Shown here: piece by piece, positions 27,142 through 36,657 of the stretch
Numbering within the stretch: position 1 is the first letter of the stretch
Layout: each line of letters opens with the position of its first letter
Assembly (NCBI GenBank): GCA_046540835.1
Contig: JBKHEL010000002.1
Coordinates: 1-64,000, forward strand
From: Coraliomargarita_B sp046540835
GTDB lineage: Bacteria > Verrucomicrobiota > Verrucomicrobiia > Opitutales > Coraliomargaritaceae
Direction: 5' to 3'
DNA length: 64,000 bases
Translations under genes and position numbers: made by a program
Notes under the pieces: model-generated
Told to the model about the DNA's origin: nothing
Databases searched by the model: none
What the model saw: only the letters and a program-made list of their open reading frames with translations

Positions 27142-29598
27142 TCAACGGTGCCGAGTCGAGCGTTGTTGGGGCGTGAGTGGTGGCAGATTTTCAAAGGGCG
27201 AGGCCGGTTTGCGGCTGCCGATGAAGTCGCTGCAAGCCTGCTTGAGCTCCATCCAGCGGGTCCATTCGAGGTCCGGGGCATGCGCTACATGGGTGCAGAG
27301 GCTACGCCACTCGATCTGGGCCCGCTCGATATCGCCCCGGCTTAATTCATCATCGAGATAGTCGTCGATCCGGCGGCTACGGCGTTCGAGGTTATAGAGG
27401 ATCTCACTGGCACCTTCGCCGTAGTCCTCCGGAAGTCCCCCCCGCAGATAGCCTGTTATGTTGGCGCTGCCGAAGGTTTCCTGACAAAACTGGGTCAGCG
27501 GTCGCCCGGCGAGAGCCAGGGCGTTGAAGCGATGGCCGGACCGGATGTTGGCGAGATCATAGAGGAGCTCTTCGATCGGGTAGCGCCCCGCTTCAAGCCC
27601 GGCGGCGATGGCCAGCCCTTCGCCATGGTTGAAGAAGGAGAAGATCAGGCCCCGGCGGGTGGGCCGGGCCTGCCGATCAATCAGCCCCAGTTGGTGCCAT
27701 TGCTCGGCGACGGAGCGATTTGCATGGAAGAGCGGCTTTTCGCTGCTGCCTGTTCTACCGCTACCAGGGATTTCGCGACTGCGCTCGTGCGGGTTGAGCA
27801 AGGCTTTGCCGTGAAGGTCGTGATAAGCGTGCATCCGGGCACCGTCGTATTCGAGTAAGGCGCAGAGTTCGTTGCCTTCCGCTGTGAGCCGGACGGCGCG
27901 TCCGCCGTGGGTGTGGTCGCCGATGATGGGGACGAGTTGGCGCTCGATTTTGTCGAGCGTCCAAAGTTTCGGGACGTTGGGCCGCTTCCCCTCCGCGCGG
28001 GCCGCTTCCCGGAGGCTTCGGACGAGCCATTTCGCCAGGGTCAGGCGGTCTTCGTCGCCGGCTCTCGGGAACTGTGCCAGCGGGAGTTTCAGACCATAGC
28101 GCTTGTCGGCACCGTGTCCTATTTTCCAGATGCGGCCCAGCCGAAGACTGGCGAGGATTTTGGGATGCGAGAGCGCCGGGACCCAGGTGTCGCCGACCCG
28201 CATCAAACAGTCGATCAATGGGGTCGGGCTCAGCGCCCGTTTCCGTTCCCAGACGCCCTCGCTGTTTTGAAACTCGCGTATGGCACCCCCGGAGAGCATC
28301 TGATCGTCGGGCTTCCGGGCGGGTGGCTGCGGGGTGGATTTGCGGTGCTGAAGAAAGTTTTCCAACCCGAGGACGATGGGGCGCTCACTGAAAAGCTGTC
28401 GCGTGAGCGTCCGCGTTGCTTCGAGCGGACACGAACCGGATTCTGCGGCCAGGTGCAGGACTGTGAGCAGGGAGGGCCAGTCGACATTTTGATCGCGCTG
28501 GAGTCGCAGCTGTCGAGCTTCGCTGAGCCGCGGGGTGCCCGTGGTGTGCAGTGCATACCCGCAGTGGTCGAGGCCGCGCCGTCCCGCGCGGCCAAACATC
28601 TGCAGCAGTTCATCCGGTCGCAGGCGGCGGTGGGTTTCGGCGATACGGTATTCATTATCCGAGATCAGCACCGAGCGCATGGCGAAGTTTATTCCTGCCG
28701 CGAGGCCCGTGGTGGCGACGATGACGTCGAGTTGGTTGGCCTTGGCCAGGGGCTCGACAAGAGCCGCCCGTTGAGCGTAGCTCATCCCGCTGTGGTGGAA
28801 AGCGATGCGCTGTTTCAGGCAGGCGCTCAGCCGGGATCCGGCGATTGCTTTTTGCTCCGATGTGAGGGCGATTGGGTCGGCCACCTCCAGCTGCCCGCTC
28901 AGTTTGAGCGCGAGTGTCTCCGCCGCCCGGCGGCGAGGGGCAAAGAGCAGGATGGGTCCCAGCCCCGCTTGTAGTGCCCGCGCCACGTAGCGCGGCCAGC
29001 GCCCCTGAACCGTGCTGTTCTCGGGTAGTCCGGGCAGGGCGTCGAGCGCTGGTTCCTCAAGCGGCACGGGCCTTTCCCGGTGCTGCACAAGCTGGACGGA
29101 GCGGTTGAGCCGCCCGAGCCACTCCTTTACTTCGGTGGCATTGGCCACGCTACCGCTAAGTAGTAGGAGGCGGGTCTGCGGGGGAGCCATGGCCAGAGCC
29201 AGTTCGTAATTTACGCCGCGCGCCGGATCGCTGAGCATTTGGTATTCGTCGATGACCAACAGCTGCGGTCCCTGAGCCTGCATCAGTTTGCGCTTTTGCG
29301 TTTCCAGCGTCGCGACGACGACCGGTGCGTCGGTGCGGTAACTGATGTCGCCGGTCTCGATACCGACCCGCCAGCCGCGGGCCTCCCACTCGCGATACTT
29401 ATCGTTGGCCAGAGCACGGGTCGGCACGGTGAAGACGCTCTTGCGGAATAGCCCCTGTTCGACCAGCAGCTCAAAGATGAAGGTTTTCCCGCTCCCTGTC
29501 GGGGCATCAATGATCACATCGTGCTCTGCCGCCAAGAGGTTGACTGCCCTTTGTTGCCATAGGTCCGGCACCGTCAAAGCTGTCGCAAGTCCATCCAC
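27142..29598 (-). CDS. DExH superfamily-2 helicase (Ski2-like)
   Basis: An 818-residue ATP-dependent helicase. Motif I is DAPTGSGKTF, motif II DEYQ in LLVIDEYQML, motif III SGSVAN, motif IV-V region AFHHSGMSYAQRAAL and VATTGLAAGINF, and motif VI QMFGRAGRRGLD. The PAGINF/QMxGRAGR pattern is that of Ski2/Mtr4/Brr2-like enzymes, so an RNA substrate is plausible. The first usual start is GTG 29598. The same frame stays open about 40 codons further upstream with family-like sequence (QKLLFPGSTLAGSF) but no ATG, GTG or TTG, so the true start may be an unusual codon such as CTG. It lies between the desaturase and the gspF-like gene. Confidence 0.87.
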   Translation of the reverse strand: MDGLATALTVPDLWQQRAVNLLAAEHDVIIDAPTGSGKTFIFELLVEQGLFRKSVFTVPTRALANDKYREWEARGWRVGIETGDISYRTDAPVVVATLETQKRKLMQAQGPQLLVIDEYQMLSDPARGVNYELALAMAPPQTRLLLLSGSVANATEVKEWLGRLNRSVQLVQHRERPVPLEEPALDALPGLPENSTVQGRWPRYVARALQAGLGPILLFAPRRRAAETLALKLSGQLEVADPIALTSEQKAIAGSRLSACLKQRIAFHHSGMSYAQRAALVEPLAKANQLDVIVATTGLAAGINFAMRSVLISDNEYRIAETHRRLRPDELLQMFGRAGRRGLDHCGYALHTTGTPRLSEARQLRLQRDQNVDWPSLLTVLHLAAESGSCPLEATRTLTRQLFSERPIVLGLENFLQHRKSTPQPPARKPDDQMLSGGAIREFQNSEGVWERKRALSPTPLIDCLMRVGDTWVPALSHPKILASLRLGRIWKIGHGADKRYGLKLPLAQFPRAGDEDRLTLAKWLVRSLREAARAEGKRPNVPKLWTLDKIERQLVPIIGDHTHGGRAVRLTAEGNELCALLEYDGARMHAYHDLHGKALLNPHERSREIPGSGRTGSSEKPLFHANRSVAEQWHQLGLIDRQARPTRRGLIFSFFNHGEGLAIAAGLEAGRYPIEELLYDLANIRSGHRFNALALAGRPLTQFCQETFGSANITGYLRGGLPEDYGEGASEILYNLERRSRRIDDYLDDELSRGDIERAQIEWRSLCTHVAHAPDLEWTRWMELKQACSDFIGSRKPASPFENLPPLTPQQRSTRHR

Positions 29599-29754
29599 AA
29601 ATTCCAGAATCGCGCCAAACTCAGCCGGTGTAAAGCGCCGGGTGCCGATTTGCTGTTCAGCAAAAGAACCGGCGAGGGTGCTCCCCGGGAAAAGCAGTTT
29701 TTGGATCGAATCACCTTATTCCGGCAAGCGCATCAACCGAAGAAAGCGAGTTCG

Positions 29755-30732
29755 CTATGAGGCCTCGCGCAGTCCGACCATTCGCTGTCGCTCGACATCC
29801 CAGACTTTCAGTTTCAGGCAACGGAGGATCTCTGCGGGCTTCAAAGAAGTCACTTTCGGCGACTGCAATTCCGGCATCGCGCTGTAGACCTCGGGCAGCC
29901 GATAGAAGGGGATTTTCGCGTTGAGGTGGTGGATGTGATGGTAGCCGATATTTCCTGTGAAGTAGTGCATGAGCGGGCTCATCCGGCAAAAGCTGGAGGA
30001 GAGAAGGGCGGCACCTTCGTAAGTCCAGCCATCTTTATCGATATAAGTGACCTCAGGGAAGTTATGCTGCGCGTAGAAGAGATAAGCCCCGATGGCACTG
30101 GCGACGAAAAATGGGATAAACAGGGCGAACAATGCCGTGGACCAACCAAAGAAAAAGATAAGGTAAGCGTAGAGCGCTCCGTGAAGTGCCAGAGCGAGAA
30201 TCGAGTCCCTGTGCTTCTTCGGGTCTTCGAGTGCGGGAGCGAGGCTCATGCCGAGGAGGAATACGCTGAAATAGCCGCAGAGGATGGTCAGTGGGTGGCG
30301 CACCGCGAGGTATTTGATCCGCTCGCTGCGGGAAGAGTTCTCAAAGCGTTCAACGGTCATGACCGGATAGGAGCCGATGTGTGCGCTGCGGATCTTTGAA
30401 TTGTGGTTGTGGTGGTGGTTGTGCGAATGGTTCCAAATGCTGTTCGGCGTCAGAGAAAAGATGCCCCAAAACCGCATGAACAGAGCGGCGGGTTTCGACT
30501 TCGGCAGGATCGCGTGATGTTGATGGTCGTGGTAGATAACGAACATCCTGAGGAAAAAAAGCCCGGCGAGGATGGATGCTGCGGATTGAGCGATCCAATG
30601 CGGCAGGAGAACAGCTGCCGAAACCGTCAGCAGGTAAGCACAAAAAGTGGAAAGAATAACCCACCAGCTGCGGCTGCTTTGATCACCGGTGTAGATCCGG
30701 GTGGCGAGGATGAGTTCTTTTCCTGTTCGCAT
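29755..30732 (-). CDS. Membrane fatty-acid desaturase
   Basis: A 325-residue di-iron desaturase that would introduce double bonds into membrane acyl chains. The three histidine boxes are HDHQHH near residue 68, HSHNHHHNH near 103, and HHIHH near 260. Hydrophobic segments surround them in the usual order. It lies downstream of the cold-shock gene, from which it is separated by a terminator, and upstream of the helicase. Lower membrane fluidity in the cold is a usual reason for such enzymes, but the regulation is not shown here. Substrate position specificity (delta-5, delta-9 or other) cannot be read. Confidence 0.9.
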   Translation of the reverse strand: MRTGKELILATRIYTGDQSSRSWWVILSTFCAYLLTVSAAVLLPHWIAQSAASILAGLFFLRMFVIYHDHQHHAILPKSKPAALFMRFWGIFSLTPNSIWNHSHNHHHNHNSKIRSAHIGSYPVMTVERFENSSRSERIKYLAVRHPLTILCGYFSVFLLGMSLAPALEDPKKHRDSILALALHGALYAYLIFFFGWSTALFALFIPFFVASAIGAYLFYAQHNFPEVTYIDKDGWTYEGAALLSSSFCRMSPLMHYFTGNIGYHHIHHLNAKIPFYRLPEVYSAMPELQSPKVTSLKPAEILRCLKLKVWDVERQRMVGLREAS

Positions 30733-30746
30733 GGCGTGGAGTGTTG

Positions 30747-30780
30747 AAAAAAAAGCTCCCTCGCGGACTGCGAGGGAGCT
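30747..30780 (-). terminator. Rho-independent terminator of the cold-shock gene
   Basis: An 11-bp perfect stem, AGCTCCCTCGC (30754-30764) with GCGAGGGAGCT (30770-30780) and loop GGACT. On the minus strand it is followed by about eight T residues. It separates the cold-shock gene from the desaturase. Confidence 0.9.
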
Positions 30781-30804
30781 GTTACCAAAAATTCGTCTGA
30801 TAGA

Positions 30805-31008
30805 CTAAGCGGGTTTTACTTGCGAAGCGCAAGGGCCTTTGGGACCGCTGCCGACTTCGAATTCCACTTTTTGTCCGTCTTCCAGTGAGGCGTAGCCGTC
30901 CATTTGAATTTCTGAATGATGGACAAAGAGATCTTTGCTACCGTCTTCTGGTTGGATGAATCCGTAGCCTTTTTCGGCGTCGAACCATTTTACTGTTCCT
31001 GTACTCAT
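30805..31008 (-). CDS. Cold-shock-domain protein
   Basis: A 67-residue single-stranded nucleic-acid-binding protein of the CspA type. RNP1 is KGYGFI (in AEKGYGFIQPED) and RNP2 is DLFVHHSEI. The start MSTGTVKWFDAEKG and the end KGPCASQVKPA are standard for the family. The upstream gap to the next gene is about 145 nt, which would allow a leader typical of cold-induced csp mRNAs, although no defined structure is called. The neighbouring desaturase and helicase may belong to the same physiological response. Confidence 0.96.
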   Translation of the reverse strand: MSTGTVKWFDAEKGYGFIQPEDGSKDLFVHHSEIQMDGYASLEDGQKVEFEVGSGPKGPCASQVKPA

Positions 31009-31153
31009 ATACTGATGTTGATTTACTGTTACTGATACAATACCGGCCGTTTGCTGGTGTTGTATTTACAGGCGTATCCGAGAAAAGGACGACTGTCGCT
31101 ATAAATCTTCAGTTTTTTTGAGGTGCGAAGAAAAGAGTCCAGCGTGGCGCCGC

Positions 31154-32119
31154 TTATCCGGCTTTATTGGATTCGTCGATGATGGCTTGGATGCGATTCA
31201 GAGTCTCCCCATCCAGACGGTCTACGGCATCCAGGGCTTTGACATTGTCCTCGACTTGACTCGCTTTGGAGGCGCCGATTATTGCCGTGCTAACGGCTGG
31301 GTCTTTGATGCACCAGGCAAGCGCCAAGTGATTTAGCGCAATTCCCTGTTCGTCGCCGAGGGCTTGGAGTGCCTGAACTGTAGCAAGCGACTGAGGGTTT
31401 CGTAAACTCTGCATCCACTTGTCACCTTTGGCAATGGCGCTGTCCGCCGGAATGCCATCGTTGTATTTGCCGGTCAACAGGCCCACAGCCATGGGAGAGT
31501 AAATCGTGGTGCCCAACCCGTATTTTTCAATGAGTGGCTTGAGTTCGCCGTGGACACGCCTGGTGTGAAGCAAGCTGTGGTTTGTCTGCTCCATAGCCGG
31601 ACCGACCAACCGGTCCCGACGGGCTATCTCCATCATTTCCTGGATGTCTGAAGCCGGGAATTCACTCGTTCCCCAGTAAAAAATTTTACCCCGCCCGATG
31701 AGTTCATTCATCGTGTGGACGATTTCCTCCAGAGGCGTATCCGGATCGGGGCGATGGCAGAAAAAGAGGTCGAGGTAGTCCAGCCCCATACGCTTCAAGG
31801 CCCCGTCACATGCTTCCACAAGGTGTTTGCGCGAGAGCCCGCGTTGCGTCGCGGCTTCACCGATATGCATGACTTTACTCGAGACGATAAAGCTGTCGCG
31901 CGGCCATTTGACCTCTCGAAAAACCTTCCCCATGGCATTTTCCGCAGCCCCCAGCCCATAGACTTCAGCACCGTCAAAAAAATTAATACCGAGGTCGTAT
32001 GCCTTGCGCATGCATTGATCGCAGATGTCCTGACTCTCTTCCTGGCCGTAGGTCCTCCATGATCCCAGCGAAAGTGCGCTGACTTGAAGTCCCGTATTTC
32101 CTAGTTTTTTATATATCAT
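31154..32119 (-). CDS. Aldo/keto reductase (Kv-beta-like)
   Basis: A 321-residue NADPH-dependent oxidoreductase. The catalytic tetrad is visible: Asp and Tyr in NFFDGAEVYGLG, Lys in VSSKVM, and His in LFFCHRPDPDTP. The order and the sequence IYWGTSE-like (IFYWGTSEFPASDI) and PAVSTAIIGASKASQV match the voltage-gated potassium-channel beta-subunit-like branch of the aldo/keto reductases. The start at 32119 begins the conserved MIYKKLGNTGLQVSALSLG; an upstream ATG at 32146 would add nine residues. The substrate is unknown. Confidence 0.92.
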   Translation of the reverse strand: MIYKKLGNTGLQVSALSLGSWRTYGQEESQDICDQCMRKAYDLGINFFDGAEVYGLGAAENAMGKVFREVKWPRDSFIVSSKVMHIGEAATQRGLSRKHLVEACDGALKRMGLDYLDLFFCHRPDPDTPLEEIVHTMNELIGRGKIFYWGTSEFPASDIQEMMEIARRDRLVGPAMEQTNHSLLHTRRVHGELKPLIEKYGLGTTIYSPMAVGLLTGKYNDGIPADSAIAKGDKWMQSLRNPQSLATVQALQALGDEQGIALNHLALAWCIKDPAVSTAIIGASKASQVEDNVKALDAVDRLDGETLNRIQAIIDESNKAG

Positions 32120-32229
32120 CAATGTAAGGATGTTCTGCGCACCCACGCTGTCAAAAAATAAAAGGAGCTGTCCACTGGGGCAGACGGTTTCCAGACCTGC
32201 GATATCAACACCTCTTCGAGGGAAATGAA

Positions 32230-34188
32230 TCAGAAGTCGCTTCGCGAAACGCGAATATCCTCACCATTGACGATCACCCCGAGTTGACCGACGCGCAGGG
32301 TGCGATCGGTCACTCCGCTGCCTCTTAGGCTGATGATCTCCGGATGGGGCGCTCCTTCCGGAACCACGGTCATCACGACCAGGTGGTCGCCATCCTCTGA
32401 GAAGGAATTGATCCATTTCGCATTACGGTAGCGCTCACCATTAAAAAAGAAGTCAGAGCCGCGATCCAAATCACCCTCGTCAAAACGAAAGTCGCGCGGA
32501 TAGATAACCGTGGCGCGCAGGCTGCCGTTCGGGGCGGTAACGGTGAAGGTGTTGCCACTTGTGGAGATGTCGTTGAGCCCGTTGACTGCGACATATTGCC
32601 AAAAGTGACCATTCTCACTGGTATCGGCGACGACGAATACCGCTTCGGCGCCTGATGCCGCACTGAAGTCGGTGAGCAGGCGCCTTGTGTGGTTTTTGAC
32701 ATTCAGATTGGTGGTTTCCATGTGTCCAACAAGAGCGCCTGAACCATTCTTGTTGAGGAGCGGCGTATCGGCCGTGGAGACAATCTCGCCTTGAAGCCGG
32801 TTGTCGACCTCACTGGGGCTCGTGTTGCCCGGATTTTCAACATACAGCGTGTTCTGAAGTCGATAGTATGGATTTCCCTTACTGTAGCGTCCCCCGCCGA
32901 TTGCCAGAGGACCTCCCATGCCGTTGATACGAAAGCTCAAGCCGTCGGGGCCATCATGACCTCCGGGAGTGCGCCGCCGCAAATTGATCCCCAGGATCAC
33001 GTCGTTTTCGTCCTGGTAGCGGTTGCGGAAGATGTTCCAGCCATTGCCGCGATGATCCTGAAAAAGAGCCTTCCACTGTGGAATCGTCATCGGATTCGCC
33101 AGATCCTCGTTTCCGGGATGATAAAGGATAGAGTAAATGACTCCGGCTCGTTCATTGTCCCAGGTCTGATCACCATTCATCCCGCGCATACGATCATACA
33201 TCCAGACCTGCCCGGGAATCAGCGATTCGGGTAAGAAGGCAAAGCCAAGACCGTAAGTCCCCTCACCGGCTGAGTGGTTATTATCATCGGTGAAGTCAAA
33301 ATGCGATCCAATGATCCCGTCCGGAGCTGTTTCGATGGCGATGCTGCGATAGAGTGCGGTATGACCGGTTGCTGTCCACCAGGTGTTCGCCATGGCGGCA
33401 TTTCCCATAAAGCGGTCTCCGCCTTCAACCAATCGCTCATAGGCCAGGGCAGCTGGCCCCACGGCCGCCATGGGGAAAGTCATGTAGCCGAGGCCTTCGT
33501 AGTTCCAGCCCGGACTCGGATGAGTGCCCAGGTTCGCATCGAGGTAGTCGCGCATTCGATCAATCGAGGCGGTGAGGTATTCGGCATCGTAGGGATCGTC
33601 TGTTGCCAGGTAACCGAGCACCGCAGAGGCGCCACGCAGGCCTTGCCAGTTGCTGGAGGCATTGGTGTTTTGCCGCGTGCCGCCCTCCAGGTGGATTACA
33701 TCACTTTGTTGTTTCAGGGCGGCGGAGACAGTGGCATTGAACGAGGCGTCCCAGGCGTCGGAAGCGTAACAAAAGTCGTAGGCTTGGGCGACGTGCCTGT
33801 TCCACGTATACATGCGCAGGCCAAAGGTGAGCCGGTGTCCCCAGCGGTCCGGGTTATCCAGTACCGCCTGAGTGTAATCTCTGGCCTTTTCGGCCCAGCT
33901 TTCGTCGCCCGTCAGAATGTATAAGAACCCGCAACTGCTGGCCCGCCAGGCGTCGTTGTAAGGTTTGAAGGGCATGACGTCTTTTTCAGCGTCAGCCAAT
34001 AAGCGCGCATACATTGATTTCCATGGTTCCTTACGGATCTTTTCCCGTAATTCAGGGATATCCGACTCGCTGAAAAGCAAACGCGGGTGCTCTGCCGCAG
34101 ATAAAAGCGATAAAAGTGATTGGACGAGAATGCACAGAAGTGAGAGGGCAATCAGGGAGCGGCGGTTGGGCTTCAACGAGAAGGACAT
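32230..34188 (-). CDS. Exported heparinase II/III- or alginate-lyase-like polysaccharide-degrading protein
   Basis: A 652-residue protein with a signal peptide (LIALSLLCILVQSLLSLLSA) followed by HPRLLFSESDIPELREKI, the opening typical of heparinase II/III and related polysaccharide lyases. The N-terminal half is an alpha-barrel-like helical domain rich in Trp/Tyr and Asn (NTNASSNWQGLRG, HPSPGWNYEGLGYMTFP). The C-terminal half is beta-rich. It probably cleaves anionic polysaccharide outside the cell, a common theme in marine Verrucomicrobiota. The start could also be ATG 34218 or 34239. The glycosyltransferase gene ends just upstream; whether they function together is unclear. Confidence 0.72.
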   Translation of the reverse strand: MSFSLKPNRRSLIALSLLCILVQSLLSLLSAAEHPRLLFSESDIPELREKIRKEPWKSMYARLLADAEKDVMPFKPYNDAWRASSCGFLYILTGDESWAEKARDYTQAVLDNPDRWGHRLTFGLRMYTWNRHVAQAYDFCYASDAWDASFNATVSAALKQQSDVIHLEGGTRQNTNASSNWQGLRGASAVLGYLATDDPYDAEYLTASIDRMRDYLDANLGTHPSPGWNYEGLGYMTFPMAAVGPAALAYERLVEGGDRFMGNAAMANTWWTATGHTALYRSIAIETAPDGIIGSHFDFTDDNNHSAGEGTYGLGFAFLPESLIPGQVWMYDRMRGMNGDQTWDNERAGVIYSILYHPGNEDLANPMTIPQWKALFQDHRGNGWNIFRNRYQDENDVILGINLRRRTPGGHDGPDGLSFRINGMGGPLAIGGGRYSKGNPYYRLQNTLYVENPGNTSPSEVDNRLQGEIVSTADTPLLNKNGSGALVGHMETTNLNVKNHTRRLLTDFSAASGAEAVFVVADTSENGHFWQYVAVNGLNDISTSGNTFTVTAPNGSLRATVIYPRDFRFDEGDLDRGSDFFFNGERYRNAKWINSFSEDGDHLVVMTVVPEGAPHPEIISLRGSGVTDRTLRVGQLGVIVNGEDIRVSRSDF

Positions 34189-34242
34189 GAGTAGGGATAG
34201 ATTGATCGGGTAACGCATAGATCGGTGCGCGTTTCTCAAGAG

Positions 34243-35439
34243 TTATTTGCTGCCGGGGCCAGATCGTGTCAAGCTCGTGAGGATGCTTTCACGGTAAGCA
34301 CCGGCGAGTGTGCTCCATCTCGGCAGTGTTTTGCGATCAGTTTTTTGCGGGGGAGCACCGCTCAATAATTGTCTCAGAGCGTCCTTCAAGTTGTCAATGT
34401 CAGTCGCCTGATCCTCTGTTGAGCCTTCATAGAAATAGGCTCCGGGGAGGCATTCCGGGTAAGCGAGGCGACGGGGGACGACAACTGTGGCACCAGCCTG
34501 AGCCAGCTCAAGAATGGCGAGTCCCTGGAAATCGTGCAGGGCGGAGGAGACGCCGATCCCGGCCTCGCGCATAAAGGCGGTGTAAGTTGCTTCGTCTGCT
34601 TCGCCCCAATGACGCACGCAGCGACCGAGCGCCTCGCGGTATTCCCGGAACTCCTCGGGATTGCGCCCTCCGCCGGAGCCGAGCATAGCCACTTCGAAGT
34701 CGATCCCTTCGGAGGCAAGTGCGGTGAGCCCTTTGAGAAAACGCTCCGGCTGTTTGTCCCATTCCCAGCGGTGGTTCCAGACGATGAGGCGGGGGTTTTT
34801 GGGTGCGCTGCACAAAGTTTCGAAGCGCTCTGTCAACGGAACCGGGAGCACTTCAGAGCGAACCTCCAAACGCTGGATTGGCTGATTGGGCAGGCGTTCG
34901 GGAAACTTTTTCAGGAGCTGACGGGCACCGGCAAAGAAGCTGTCCCGGTTGAAGGCAGTGTTGAAATAAATGCGGTCTGCGCAAAGGGCGTTCTGGATAC
35001 TCTGGAATTGCCAGCCCTTTTGGTGGCTGGCCCATTGGTGAGCGCCAATCGGGTGGGCAAACTGGTTTTCATGGAAGTAAAGCCAGAGCGGCGTGCCGTG
35101 GAGAGCCGGGCAGAGGGCTTTGAGGGTGACCACCTCACTCAGGCTGGTCGCGATCACCAGATCGTATTCCTCCGAAAGGTCGGGGTCCTCGGCCAGCGCC
35201 CAGAGCCAGCCAGAGGCGCGCACCCGCCAGCTGAAGTGACGGGAGGGTTGCGTCTTCAGTGTCCAGTCAAACTCCGGGAGCGCGGCCATCAGGCCCTCGC
35301 ACCAGTAGCGGTGACTGGCGGAGTGGTAGGCGCTGAGTAATAAAATTTTCGGGGATGCACTCGGTCGCTGGCACCTCCGTGTTCGCCCGGAACGTGAGGA
35401 GCTCAGTCCTGATTTGTTTTGAGCGGGCTCGGGCTTCAT
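34243..35439 (-). CDS. DUF3524-type glycosyltransferase, tRNA-queuosine mannosyltransferase-like
   Basis: A 398-residue GT-B-fold enzyme whose motifs, compared from memory, follow human GTDC1/QTMAN, which adds mannose to queuosine in tRNA-Asp. The N-terminal domain reads KILLLSAYHSASHRYW and LWLYFHENQFAHP. The second domain has WNHRWEWDKQPERF, HWGEAD, SSALHDFQGLAILE and YPECLPGAYFY, closely matching the WPHRWEHDKDPESF, HWG, EFFGVAMLE and YPEIFPAEYLY blocks of the eukaryotic protein. A basic low-complexity tail of about 30 residues precedes the domain. Function as a tRNA-modifying enzyme is inferred; queuosine-pathway genes are not in the window. ATG 35439 is the preferred start. Confidence 0.75.
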   Translation of the reverse strand: MKPEPAQNKSGLSSSRSGRTRRCQRPSASPKILLLSAYHSASHRYWCEGLMAALPEFDWTLKTQPSRHFSWRVRASGWLWALAEDPDLSEEYDLVIATSLSEVVTLKALCPALHGTPLWLYFHENQFAHPIGAHQWASHQKGWQFQSIQNALCADRIYFNTAFNRDSFFAGARQLLKKFPERLPNQPIQRLEVRSEVLPVPLTERFETLCSAPKNPRLIVWNHRWEWDKQPERFLKGLTALASEGIDFEVAMLGSGGGRNPEEFREYREALGRCVRHWGEADEATYTAFMREAGIGVSSALHDFQGLAILELAQAGATVVVPRRLAYPECLPGAYFYEGSTEDQATDIDNLKDALRQLLSGAPPQKTDRKTLPRWSTLAGAYRESILTSLTRSGPGSK

Positions 35440-35509
35440 GGTATCCCCAGTTGAAGCCGAAGCGGACAAGGGGCAAGTTTATCCTTACCGCAGATTGCGA
35501 CGAAGGTGC

Positions 35510-36529
35510 TTAGCCAAACAGCTGTCGCCGCAAGGCATTGACTACCGCCAGATCCCCCCAAGGCGCTCCGCGTGCCCGGTGCACTTTCACTGGAAACTGC
35601 CGCCCACAGCCCGACTGCCAGGCCCCGGTGTAGCCCCGCACGAACTCCGCCGTGCCCAGGACCGCCCCGTCCGTAAAATAGCGCACCCGGCAGCGCAGCA
35701 CCGCCGCCAGTGGGAGTTCGCCTTTTTCCTCGTTGAGCACCCGCTCGGCGGTAGCCCGATCGATCACCTTGCCCCGGCAGGTCCAGGGTGACGAGCCCTT
35801 GCCAAAGATCAGACTCCGGTGATCCGCCAGCGCTGCCTGCAGGCAGGCCGCATCACCCTCACGCGGCGAGCCATCCGCATAGCTCGACCAAATCCGCGCC
35901 AGCCCCCACTGTGCCAGCCGATTTCCCGCCACCGCCTCTGCATAGCCGCACCAGCGGTAGTCCTTCGGGTCCTCGACCAGGCCCGCCCGCACCGGATTCA
36001 GGTCGATGTAAGCCGCCATCGTGTGCAGCGGATTGCCCGCGCCCTGCACCAGCACGCTCTTGAAACGCTCCATCCACAGCGTCCCCAGCCGCTTGTTGTG
36101 GTTGCGATTATACCAGATCGAGAAACGCTGTTTCAGCGTCTTCATAAACGCCGACAAGTCATGCATCCGCCGGAGCAAGCGGGCCCGCATCGCCAGCGCC
36201 TCCTCCGCGCCCGCCTGCAAGCCCGCTTCAAAGCGCTTGAACGAAGCCGTCTGATACTTCGTCGGTTTCGGGTAGAGCACGCGGAAGCGGCGCAACAGCT
36301 CCGCATCTGAGATGGCCCGATCCCGCTCCGGCACCCGGACCAGCACATGAAAGTGGTTATCCATGATGCAATAGGTCAGCACCTCCACACCCGAAAAGTC
36401 CGCCACCCGCCAGAGCATCTTTCGGAAAACCTCCTTCTCACGAGCACCCAAAAGCCGCTCACTTCCCACAACCCGACTCATCGCGTGATGAATACTTACT
36501 GAATCTGATGTTCGTAATCGTTTTCTCAT
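35510..36529 (-). mobile_element. REP-associated tyrosine transposase (RAYT), IS200-like
   Basis: A 339-residue Y1-type HUH nuclease. The HUH motif is HFH in YCIMDNHFHVLVRVPE, and the downstream segment FSIWYNRNHNKRLGTLWMERFKSVLV is the RAYT signature, followed by the helical C-terminal part YIDLNPVRAGLV. The start is ATG 36529 (36565 also possible). No terminal inverted repeats or REP palindrome clusters are seen beside it in the window, so it is a solitary, probably domesticated copy rather than a mobile insertion sequence. It lies on the same strand as prfC, about 150 bp downstream. Confidence 0.85.
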
Positions 36530-36657
36530 TTTAGGCGAGAAAACAAAAAGATCATTCCACGTCAATACGAAAAAATATTAGCAGGTTATAGATTTTTATA
36601 TGGATCCAGGTCGCGGAGAAAGCTCAGAACAACCCCGCCTTCGTCAATCACCGTTCT

